From assembly GCA_020350085.1 (NCBI GenBank), contig CP070706.1:1278089-1284346 (forward strand): a stretch of DNA of 6,258 bases, in the 5' to 3' direction. Made by a program: the position numbers and the translations under genes. The notes under the pieces were generated by a model. That model was not told the DNA's origin. It worked only from the letters and a program-made list of their open reading frames with translations, and did not search any database. Below, in pieces: positions 1 through 6,160 of the stretch; position 1 is the stretch's first letter, and every line of letters starts with the position of its first letter. This DNA comes from Acidobacteriota bacterium. Lineage in GTDB: Bacteria; Acidobacteriota; Polarisedimenticolia; J045.

Positions 1-472
1 AAGACGTCACCCTCTGTTGTTGAGCTTCGGGAGAAAGATGACGTGATCTGGCCGGCCGACCAGTCACCCGCAGAATGCTCTCTGGCCTAGCCCGGAATAT
101 TCATGAACCCGGGTTGAGCTCGGCACGGATCACGGCCCCCCAGCGTGCTCCGCAGCTCGGTAGCGACGCCGACGATACTGGAGATTCGCATCTGGCCGTT
201 TCAACAAAAGACGAGATGGGACACCGCCACGATCACGGTCGTCATGAGGATGTTGGTTCGGATCGAGCCGCGTTCAACCCTCCAGTTGATCACGTAACGA
301 CTAGAAAACGCGCTCTTCTCGGCTCTCGAGCAGGTTAGAGCAAGGCTGGCGCCTTCTTGCAGTCAGAGCGAGAGAACCCCCGAAGAGGGGCCCTTCCTGC
401 CGAGCGCGATGCACTCGGCCGCAGAGGTGCAAACGTCAACAGATGCGGCTCGAAGGGACTGGCGCGGCGCGA
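1..472. other. Left flank without a confident gene
   Basis: This stretch lies downstream of the sulfatase stop codon and I recognise no gene in it. The plus-strand frame at 75-338 would give an 87-residue, His/Asp/Arg-rich product with no hydrophobic core, typical of an antisense frame. The exactly opposed minus-strand frame (362 down to 87) looks more protein-like: it has a short hydrophobic stretch (ILMTTVIVAVSHLVF) and often ends its codons in G or C. It is interrupted by one in-frame TGA at 203-201 and has no obvious start codon with a ribosome binding site. I saw no convincing tRNA, insertion-sequence end or CRISPR repeat. It may be a gene relic or plain intergenic DNA. Confidence 0.5.
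377..390 (-). terminator. Weak terminator-like hairpin after the sulfatase gene
   Basis: Read on the minus strand, CCCC-TCTTCG-GGGG forms a short GC hairpin. A UUCG-type tetraloop register with G-T pairing is also possible. A mildly T-rich stretch, TTCTCT, follows. It sits about 80 nt past the sulfatase stop codon at 473, where an operon end is expected. The stem is short and the T-tract poor, so intrinsic termination is only a possibility. Confidence 0.22.
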
Positions 473-1540
473 CTACTCGACGTACCCGAGCGCCCGCAGC
501 GCGGGAATGAGACTCTCGTCGTCAACGGGAGCTGCACGGAACGGCTTCGTCTCCGCGGGATCCTGATCTAGGTCGAACACCACCGTCTTGTTCTCGTGCC
601 ACAAGTACTTGATCCCCTCCCAACGTACCGCTCTCCACGTTTCCCACAGTGAGACAACGGGCCGCGTGGTGATCGGTTTGGTCAGGTCTCTTCCGGGCCA
701 GTACTCGGGAGGCGTACCTCCTCCGAGCACGAGGATCGTCGAGGCCAGATCCAGCAGATCCACGCGGCTCGTGACGACACCCTTCTTTCCGCAGCGGATC
801 ATCAGCGGGATGTGAGTGCTCGTCTCCCAGACGTTTCTCCCGTGCCGCCACTGACCATGTTCGCCGAACTCCTCACCGTGGTCGGACGTGAAGACGACGA
901 CCGCATCGCTCGGCAGTCTTTGCAAAAGCCACCCGAACCATCGGTCGACGTACTCGACCTCGGCGCGGTAGCACTCCTGCTCGCCTTGGCACTCGCTACC
1001 GGGCGGCCCGTACGGGGCATGGGGATCGATAGCGAGGACGAAGAGAAAGTACGGTTTCTTCGCCCTGCCGGCGATCTCTGCTGCCGACTCGACCACCTCC
1101 TGCGCTGGAGAAACCAGATCGGATGGAGCGGCTGGTACGGGTTGCTCCATCTTCCGCTTGTAGAGCGTGATGTATTCCTCGAATCCTCGTGCATGGCCGA
1201 AGACGGGATCGATGTTTGGGTTGGCAACGACCGCGAGCGTGTTGTAGCCGCGCTTGTCGAGCTCCGCGGAGAGCATGGCGCCCGGGTAGTTCTGCATGTG
1301 CGTCTTGCCGTGCCTGACGCCATGCACCATAGGTCCGACGCCGGTGAAGAGACTAGCTGCCGAAGACCTCGTCGAGGGGGTGGTCGAGTTGGCGTTGGGG
1401 AAAACCAGAGACTCGGACGCGAACTCGTCGAGATGGGGAGTTTTGGCCTGCAGCAGATCCCCACGCAGCGTATCCACCATGAAGACGACGATGTTCGGTT
1501 GTGTAGCCAACGCAGCTGACAATAACAGAGTTTCAAGCAT
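473..1540 (-). CDS. Sulfatase-superfamily hydrolase/transferase, Thr in place of the catalytic Cys
   Basis: 355-residue member of the alkaline phosphatase/sulfatase superfamily. Visible in order: a short hydrophobic N-terminus (MLETLLLSAALA) that may be a weak signal peptide; NIVVFMVDTLRGD with metal ligand Asp23; the nucleophile region TTPSTRSSAASLFTG at 53-67; IDPHAPYG with His174; FTSDHGEEFGEHG with Asp220-His221; and a C-terminal LDQDPAE plus ALGYVE ending typical of the group. Counting back from the TG of the nucleophile loop, the position of the formylglycine-forming Cys is Thr57, and no C-x-P-S-R motif exists. Action on a sulfate ester therefore cannot be assumed; phospho-transfer or phosphodiester cleavage, as in Thr-nucleophile relatives, is possible. 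The substrate is unknown. An in-frame TAA just upstream makes the ATG at 1540 the first possible ATG; no clear Shine-Dalgarno is seen. It starts 61 nt after the esterase, so the two may be co-transcribed. Confidence 0.88.
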   Translation of the reverse strand: MLETLLLSAALATQPNIVVFMVDTLRGDLLQAKTPHLDEFASESLVFPNANSTTPSTRSSAASLFTGVGPMVHGVRHGKTHMQNYPGAMLSAELDKRGYNTLAVVANPNIDPVFGHARGFEEYITLYKRKMEQPVPAAPSDLVSPAQEVVESAAEIAGRAKKPYFLFVLAIDPHAPYGPPGSECQGEQECYRAEVEYVDRWFGWLLQRLPSDAVVVFTSDHGEEFGEHGQWRHGRNVWETSTHIPLMIRCGKKGVVTSRVDLLDLASTILVLGGGTPPEYWPGRDLTKPITTRPVVSLWETWRAVRWEGIKYLWHENKTVVFDLDQDPAETKPFRAAPVDDESLIPALRALGYVE

Positions 1541-1601
1541 GGTTTGCAGATGTTAGCACGCCCTCGTCCGGGGCGGCCAAGCGTGTCCCGGAAAGAAGAA
1601 A

Positions 1602-2747
1602 CTACGGGCTCCTTTCGAGCGAGCGCGAGAGGAAAGGCAGGACAATCTCGGTGAGGCGATCCGCGAGAAGTTCTCGGTGATCGCCGTCGAAGACCTCGAC
1701 CCGATGGGGGATGCGCCACATCGCCAGCCGCTCGGCAAAGAGGCGACCTCCGAGCGGAATGTGGGCGAACTGATCGTTGACGCCGTAATCGAAGGCCAGA
1801 GCGCGAAGCTGCAGCAGATTCTGCCGGTAGGTCTCGATCTGATGCACGGGAAAGCGAGACTGCCACACGGTATAGATCGGCTCTTTCGGTACCAGCTCTC
1901 CGCGCACACTCTGGAACGGAAAGGCGACGTGAAACGGCGGCTCGCTCGGGTCGGGTGAAAAAGCCGCCAACAAACCGATGGCAGCGACAGGCCAGAAATC
2001 GCGCTGCTCGAGGGCGCGTTGGAGGTCCTCGGCGCCTCGCATCGCGAGCGCCCGCTGCCACGTGAGCTGATTGCCTTGGCCCACATCGGCCACCGGCGCG
2101 AGACAGCAGGGACTCATCGCATAGATGCTGCCGAACAGATCCGGCCGCGTCATGCCGAGAAAAATGGCGCCGTAGCCGCCCATCGAGTGGCCACTGACGG
2201 CGCGTGCGCCGGCGCGGGGAACGGTGCGGAACTCCTGATCGACAAGCCCCACGAGGTCTTCTGCGATGAAATCGGCCCAGTTCCCGCTGACCGGCGAGTT
2301 GCGATAGTACCCTCCGCCGTAGCGGTTGCCGCCGTCGGGCATGACGACGACCGCCTCGCGGATCTTTCCTGCCGCTATCAGAGCATCGAGACGCTGCGGG
2401 AGCTGGGTGAACTGCACCCATGTCTGCGGGCTATCGAAGATGCCGTGAAGCATGTAGATCACGGGGAAGCGAGCGTCCGGCTGCCGATCGTAGCTGGGCG
2501 GCAGGTAGACGAGAGCGGTCTTGCGTTCCGCGTCACCGACGAGGTTTCCCGAGAGAGAGGGGGCCGGCACATCGACCTCGACGAGACTGCCGGTACCGCT
2601 CGTCGAGGTGGTGCTGCTCTGAGCGCTTTTCGCGCGCGAATCCCCGGCCCACACCGCTGACTCCTGTGCCAGCACACAGCCGGGTGTCAGACAGACAATC
2701 ATCCATGCGAGCGTCGCTACCCCTCGGAAGACCGAAATTCTGATCAT
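1602..2747 (-). CDS. Secreted alpha/beta-hydrolase-fold esterase (FrmB/antigen-85-like)
   Basis: 381-residue esterase-family protein. The N-terminus (MIRISVFRGVATLAWMIVCLTPGCVLAQES) is a signal peptide with probable cleavage after VLA, so export is inferred. A Ser/Thr-rich linker (about 40-54) precedes the hydrolase domain. That domain shows VYLPPSY (80-86), the oxyanion region YMLHGIFD (98-105), VVVMPDGG, the nucleophile elbow GHSMGG with Ser188, probable acid Asp325 in FDYGVND, and catalytic His357 in GDHREL. The triad is complete, so the enzyme should be active on carboxylic esters; the substrate is not evident. The frame stays open upstream to 3053, but that part runs into the alpha-subunit gene and looks non-coding. 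The ATG at 2747 has AGGAG at 2759-2755 with a 7-nt spacer and begins exactly at the signal peptide. Length and motif order fit the esterase D/PF00756 group. Confidence 0.9.
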   Translation of the reverse strand: MIRISVFRGVATLAWMIVCLTPGCVLAQESAVWAGDSRAKSAQSSTTSTSGTGSLVEVDVPAPSLSGNLVGDAERKTALVYLPPSYDRQPDARFPVIYMLHGIFDSPQTWVQFTQLPQRLDALIAAGKIREAVVVMPDGGNRYGGGYYRNSPVSGNWADFIAEDLVGLVDQEFRTVPRAGARAVSGHSMGGYGAIFLGMTRPDLFGSIYAMSPCCLAPVADVGQGNQLTWQRALAMRGAEDLQRALEQRDFWPVAAIGLLAAFSPDPSEPPFHVAFPFQSVRGELVPKEPIYTVWQSRFPVHQIETYRQNLLQLRALAFDYGVNDQFAHIPLGGRLFAERLAMWRIPHRVEVFDGDHRELLADRLTEIVLPFLSRSLERSP

Positions 2748-2754
2748 CACGGAG

Positions 2755-2759
2755 CTCCT
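2755..2759 (-). promoter_or_regulatory. Shine-Dalgarno of the esterase gene
   Basis: AGGAG, seven bases before the ATG at 2747. It decides the start, because the open frame extends about 100 codons further upstream without a comparable site or any protein-like sequence. Confidence 0.75.
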
Positions 2760-2773
2760 ACTCGTTGCGCCGA

Positions 2774-2789
2774 GGCGCCGCCAGGCGCC
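2774..2789. repeat. GGCGCC inverted repeat in the esterase leader
   Basis: Two copies of the palindrome GGCGCC separated by four bases can fold into a 6-bp GC hairpin on either strand. It lies about 27 bp before the esterase ATG, within the 220-bp gap that follows the alpha-subunit gene. No T-tract follows, so it is not an intrinsic terminator. It could be a leader hairpin or chance in GC-rich DNA. I saw no convincing -35/-10 pair in the gap. Confidence 0.3.
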
Positions 2790-2967
2790 GTCGGTCGCTC
2801 CGAGATCGTACTTTCTCACCGAGTGACCGGTTCTCCTCTCGCGAGGCGTTCTCGGCGCGTGATCGCATGCACCAATCGGCGGTATCGACCGGAGAGTTCC
2901 CCAGCCGCAGGGCGATCGGGCACGAGACCGTCCGCAGGCGAGGGAGGGATTCGAGAGCAACCGGCAA

Positions 2968-4050
2968 TCAAGCAGGCTGTTCTTGGCGGAGGACCTCGCG
3001 GATTTTCTCGTAAACCTGGTCTGGCGAGGGAACGATGCCGCCAGCGGTGCCAAAGAAATCGATTTCTCGCGAGCCCTCAGCGGCGAGCTTGATGTCGTAG
3101 ATCAGCTGGCCCATGCTCATCTCGACGTCGAGCACGCGGCCGCCGTCCTTGATCTTCGCCATCGCCTCGTGGCAGGCCTCGTACGGGAAAGGATTGATCG
3201 ACACGGGGCGGAACAGGGCGACCTCGATTCCTTCGCTCTTGAGCTCGTCGATCGCTGTCTTGCAGATGCGGGCCATCGTGCCGAAGGCGGTGACCAGCAG
3301 CTCGTAGCCTTCGGCCTCGCCGTTGTATAGCTCCCAGCGCTTCTCGTTGGCCGCGATCTCGTCGTACTTGCGCTTGAGCTTCAAGTTGTGCTCGTGCAGC
3401 GTTTCCGGTGTCAGAAACAGCGAGTTGACGATGCGACGCTCGCGACCCTCGCAGCCCGTCAGCGCCCACTCACCGCTCCAGGTCGTCTCGTCGAACTCCT
3501 CGCTCGGGAACTCCACCGGCTCCATCATCTGTCCGATCATTCCGTCGCCGCAGACCATGACCGGATTGCGATACTTGTCGGCCAGCTCGAACGCCAGCGT
3601 CATCAGGTCCACGGCCTCTTGCACTGACGAGGGCGCCAGCGAGATGAGCTGGTAGTCACCGTGGCCGTGGCCCCGGGTCGCCTGCAGGTAGTCGCTCTGG
3701 GCTGGCAGGATGCCACCGAGGCCCGGGCCCGCACGCATGATGTTGATGATCACACACGGCAGCTCGCAGGCAGCGATGTAGCTCAGACCTTCCGCCATCA
3801 AGCTGATTCCCGGCGATGAGGACGACGTCATGCACTTGATACCCACGCCGGCGGCACCGTAGACCATGTTGATCGAGGCCAACTCACTCTCGGCTTGAAC
3901 GAACTTGCCGCCGACCTCGGCATACCGCCGTACCAGGTACTCGGGTATCTCGGTTTGCGGCGTGATCGGATAGCCGAAAAAGTGCATGCACCCGGCACGA
4001 ATGGCCGCCTCGCCGAGAGCCTCGTTGCCTTTCATCAAGACTTTGGCCAT
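2968..4050 (-). CDS. vorB: 2-oxoacid:ferredoxin oxidoreductase alpha subunit (VorB/KorA type)
   Basis: 360-residue alpha subunit of a 2-oxoacid:ferredoxin oxidoreductase. It supplies the TPP-pyrimidine-binding half of the active site, paired with the beta subunit. The hallmark YPITP motif is at 27-31 (FGYPITPQTEIPEYL), followed by QAESELASI with the conserved acidic residue region, a Ser-rich segment TSSSSPGISLM, and NIMRAGPGLGG. A C-terminal transketolase-like domain begins near residue 250 (LLVTAFGTMARI) and includes FRPVSINPFP. The length is normal for the stand-alone alpha subunit without a fused gamma domain. Substrate choice cannot be read safely: this subfamily is usually named 3-methyl-2-oxobutanoate dehydrogenase VorB, but close relatives act on 2-oxoglutarate (KorA). 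GAGG at 4059-4056 with a 5-nt spacer supports the ATG at 4050. It is the last gene of the oxidoreductase operon, 52 nt after gamma. Confidence 0.95.
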   Translation of the reverse strand: MAKVLMKGNEALGEAAIRAGCMHFFGYPITPQTEIPEYLVRRYAEVGGKFVQAESELASINMVYGAAGVGIKCMTSSSSPGISLMAEGLSYIAACELPCVIINIMRAGPGLGGILPAQSDYLQATRGHGHGDYQLISLAPSSVQEAVDLMTLAFELADKYRNPVMVCGDGMIGQMMEPVEFPSEEFDETTWSGEWALTGCEGRERRIVNSLFLTPETLHEHNLKLKRKYDEIAANEKRWELYNGEAEGYELLVTAFGTMARICKTAIDELKSEGIEVALFRPVSINPFPYEACHEAMAKIKDGGRVLDVEMSMGQLIYDIKLAAEGSREIDFFGTAGGIVPSPDQVYEKIREVLRQEQPA

Positions 4051-4102
4051 CGCATCCTCGTTTTCCCTGCTGCTGCCTGCTCGTGACCGGCTCCGTCTCG
4101 GA

Positions 4103-4660
4103 TTACACGGATGCCGTCACTTTCTTTCCCTCGGCGAGCCCGGCGCGAAAGGCCGCGATGTTGGAAGGGATCGTCTCCGGCTTCTTCTCGCCGAACTCTT
4201 GCTCGATCTGCTCTTCGACCGCTTCGGCTGGGATGATCCCGCTCGCACCGACGTAGGCACCAAGCTTGACCATGTTGGAGGCCCGGTTATTGCCGGCCTC
4301 CTTCGCCAGCTCGCGTGCTTTCACTTGGAGCACGACGCAATCGTCTCGGTCGACGTTCTTATCGATCAGCGATGCATTGATGAGGATCAATCCGCTCGGC
4401 TTCACCTTCCGTGCGAACTTGTCGAGAGAAGGGAGATTCATCGCGACCAGCACGCGAGGGTTCGTTATCAACGGTGAACCGATCGGTTTGGGCGAGATAC
4501 ACACGATGACGTTGGCTGTCCCGCCCCGCATCTCCGGGCCGTAGGACGGCAGCCAGCTGACCTCCATGCCGCAGTTCATCGCCGCGTGCGCGAGGATCTT
4601 TCCGGCGAGAAGCACTCCCTGACCGCCGAAGCCTGCCATGACGATTTCTGTGCCGACCAT
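4103..4660 (-). CDS. 2-oxoacid:ferredoxin oxidoreductase gamma subunit (KorC/VorA type)
   Basis: About 185 residues. This is the gamma (catalytic-domain) subunit, thought to help bind CoA and close the alpha-beta active site. The diagnostic N-terminal motif EIVMAGFGGQGVLLAG is present, followed by SYGPEMRGGTANV, a segment conserved in the family, and NMVKLGAYVGAS. It ends in a charged tail, KKPETIPSNIAAFRAGLAEGKK. Two starts are possible. The ATG at 4660 gives MVGTEIVMAGF, the usual short N-terminus of the family, and is chosen here. A GTG at 4675 overlaps the stop of the preceding beta gene (GTGA) and would add five residues, MREQI. Either way the two genes touch, so translational coupling with the ferredoxin-beta subunit is likely. 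No truncation or missing motif was seen. Confidence 0.93.
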   Translation of the reverse strand: MVGTEIVMAGFGGQGVLLAGKILAHAAMNCGMEVSWLPSYGPEMRGGTANVIVCISPKPIGSPLITNPRVLVAMNLPSLDKFARKVKPSGLILINASLIDKNVDRDDCVVLQVKARELAKEAGNNRASNMVKLGAYVGASGIIPAEAVEEQIEQEFGEKKPETIPSNIAAFRAGLAEGKKVTASV

Positions 4661-4671
4661 GATCTGTTCTC

Positions 4672-5643
4672 TCACGCCTTCGCGTCAGCCTGCCCTTCAG
4701 GCTGCGGCTCCTTGAACACGCCGAGTGGGTAGTAGGGGATCATCGTGTCAGCCAACCAGCTGACCGACTCTTCAGGCGAAAGACCCCAGTTCGTCGGGCA
4801 GACCGACAGCACCTCGACAAAAGAAAAGCAGGTGCTGTCGCGCTGCAGCTCGAACGCCTTCTTGATCAGCTTCTTGGTCTTGAGCGTGTGCTTCGCGTCG
4901 TGCACGGCGCCGCGCGCGATGTAGGCCGGCGTCGCCAGCGACGCGAGCAGCTCGCAGACCCGCATCGGATAGCCGGTCTGCTCGATGTCGCGACCGAAGG
5001 GTGAGGTCGTCGTCTTCTGACCCGGCATGGTCGTCGGGGCCATCTGCCCGCCCGTCATGCCGTAGATGGCGTTGTTGATGAAGATGACGGTGATCTTCTC
5101 GCCGCGATTCGCCGCGTGAAGGATCTCGTTGCCGCCGATCGATGCCAGATCGCCATCACCCTGATACGCGAAGACGATCATCTCCGGCCGCGCGCGCTTG
5201 GCACCGGTAGCGACCGCCGGCGCGCGTCCGTGAGCCGCCTCGAACATGTCGAAATTGAAGTACTCGTATGCCAGCACCGAGCAGCCCACCGGTGCGATGC
5301 CGACCGAACGCCCTACGACGCCCAGCTCCTCGAGCACTTCCGCCGTGAGTCTGTGCACGACGCCGTGGGTGCAACCCGGACAGTAGTGCGTCATTCGCTC
5401 GGTCAGGCCTGCCGTGTTCTCGAACGTCTGCTTGCCCTTCTTGTTCCAGACCTCGATGCCTTGATCTGGGCACGAGACCGCGCACAGCGAGCAACCGCTG
5501 CAATCCTCGGGTGTGCCCTTGAAGATCACGTACTCGTAGCCGCGGTCGTTCAGCTCGTGCGAGTACTCGATCAGGCCCTTGGGGCAGGCAACGATGCAGC
5601 GTCCGCATCCTTTGCAGCGGACCTGTTCAATCGCGATCGACAT
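4672..5643 (-). CDS. Fused ferredoxin (delta) and TPP-binding beta subunit of 2-oxoacid:ferredoxin oxidoreductase
   Basis: 323 residues, two usually separate subunits in one chain. Residues 1-65 are a 2[4Fe-4S] ferredoxin domain with Cys10, 13, 16, 20 and Cys48, 51, 54, 58, each in CxxCxxCxxxCP spacing. Residues 80-323 are the beta subunit: CPGC (Cys88, Cys91), PVGC (Cys121) and VCPTNWG (Cys282) fit the four ligands of the cluster near TPP, and GDGDLASIGG to INN (162-191) is the TPP/Mg-binding motif. INNAIYGMTGGQMAPTT is typical of the 2-oxoglutarate/branched-chain group. One polypeptide thus holds the TPP diphosphate site and a three-cluster route to external ferredoxin. The ATG at 5643 is chosen because AGGAG (5654-5650) lies 6 nt before it and the ferredoxin starts there. 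The 37 upstream codons in this frame (to 5754) overlap the ATPase gene and look like its shadow. Confidence 0.94.
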   Translation of the reverse strand: MSIAIEQVRCKGCGRCIVACPKGLIEYSHELNDRGYEYVIFKGTPEDCSGCSLCAVSCPDQGIEVWNKKGKQTFENTAGLTERMTHYCPGCTHGVVHRLTAEVLEELGVVGRSVGIAPVGCSVLAYEYFNFDMFEAAHGRAPAVATGAKRARPEMIVFAYQGDGDLASIGGNEILHAANRGEKITVIFINNAIYGMTGGQMAPTTMPGQKTTTSPFGRDIEQTGYPMRVCELLASLATPAYIARGAVHDAKHTLKTKKLIKKAFELQRDSTCFSFVEVLSVCPTNWGLSPEESVSWLADTMIPYYPLGVFKEPQPEGQADAKA

Positions 5644-6160
5644 GGTCTTCTCCTGGACTGAGCGGCGTCCGGATGGTTGGCGGCTGACCGATCGGTCTCG
5701 GCCGGCCCGCGGGTAGTCTCTCACGTCTGGAGCCCGCTGGATCGTTACCGGCACTTCGCACGAGCCACGGCGGCAGCATGTAACGTTCGAGCCGAATGAG
5801 CGGGGCGTCGATGATGCCGAGTTGTGGTGCGTCGGCCAGCTCGGCCATCACCGCCACGCAGCGGATCGGCAGACCGGTGATCGTCGCCAGCTCATGTGTC
5901 AGCTCCCAGCCTTCGAGCACGGCTTCTGGCGTGGTCTCTTGGATCAGGTGTGAGTTGGCCAGCAAGCCCGTCACGCGCAGACGCGAGGCCTTCTCCAGCG
6001 CGGCACGCGTCGCGAGGCATCCTTCGACGGTGTGCGAGAAAGGGCGTTTGGAGTTGATCACCTGCCACAGCTCGTAGCTGCCCTCTTCGAGCTCGGGACG
6101 AAAGGTCGAGAGCACGGTCGCGCCGACATCGTCTCCACCGACAACCTCTCCCGGATGCAC
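5627..6160 (-). CDS. ParA/MinD/CobQ-like ATPase, partial (N-terminus missing)
   Basis: C-terminal part of a P-loop ATPase of the SIMIBI (ParA/MinD/CobQ) type. I recall this family beside Kor/Vor operons; its role is not established and a part in cluster or enzyme maturation is only a guess. Visible: VVGGDDVGATVL, resembling the Walker-B-side segment; YELWQVINSKRPFSHTVEG; LRVTGLLANSHL; and ETTPEAVLEGWEL before a final RYMLPPWL. The Walker A (P-loop) half is absent. Family similarity begins near 6145; the GTG at 6160 is merely the first start-like codon and the frame runs open to the window edge with unrelated residues, so no true start is in view. After PPWL the frame continues for about 45 Arg/Pro-rich residues and overlaps the next gene by 17 nt. 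The family call rests on recalled resemblance without a search. Confidence 0.6.
   Translation of the reverse strand: MHPGEVVGGDDVGATVLSTFRPELEEGSYELWQVINSKRPFSHTVEGCLATRAALEKASRLRVTGLLANSHLIQETTPEAVLEGWELTHELATITGLPIRCVAVMAELADAPQLGIIDAPLIRLERYMLPPWLVRSAGNDPAGSRRERLPAGRPRPIGQPPTIRTPLSPGEDHVDRD
5650..5654 (-). promoter_or_regulatory. Shine-Dalgarno of the ferredoxin-beta gene
   Basis: AGGAG, six bases before the ATG at 5643 and inside the 3' end of the upstream ATPase gene. It fixes the start at the ferredoxin domain rather than at the longer in-frame possibility at 5754. Confidence 0.75.

Noticed and set aside
20..24. Possible lipobox in the esterase signal peptide (LTPGC, residues 20-24 of that protein)
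   Set aside because: Position -3 is Thr rather than Leu and -2 is Pro, which does not fit a lipobox; cleavage after VLA by signal peptidase I is more likely. The coordinates given are protein residues, not bases.
255..297. tRNA-like T-arm text (minus strand GGCTCGATCCGAACCA)
   Set aside because: No matching acceptor stem, anticodon arm or D-arm could be built around it.
75..338. Plus-strand 87-codon open frame in the left flank
   Set aside because: His/Asp/Arg-rich with no hydrophobic core, no ribosome binding site and no recognised family; it mirrors the more protein-like minus frame.
812..1519. Plus-strand 235-codon open frame opposite the sulfatase gene
   Set aside because: It lies wholly antisense to a well-supported gene and has no recognisable motif or ribosome binding site.
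802..2421. Long (539-codon) minus-strand open frame spanning parts of both hydrolase genes
   Set aside because: It is an alternate frame of the esterase and sulfatase genes, extremely rich in Arg and Ser, with no domain. The two other-frame products carry complete catalytic motifs, so this is a GC-rich shadow.
2019..2660. Plus-strand 213-codon open frame opposite the esterase gene
   Set aside because: Antisense shadow. Composition and lack of domains argue against a protein, and the minus-strand gene has the full catalytic triad.
2748..2967. Possible promoter (minus-strand TACGAT near 2810-2805) in the gap before the esterase
   Set aside because: No acceptable -35 box at the right distance; a single weak hexamer in GC-rich DNA is not evidence.
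5116..5661. Plus-strand 181-codon open frame opposite the ferredoxin-beta gene
   Set aside because: Antisense shadow of a gene with all cofactor motifs intact.
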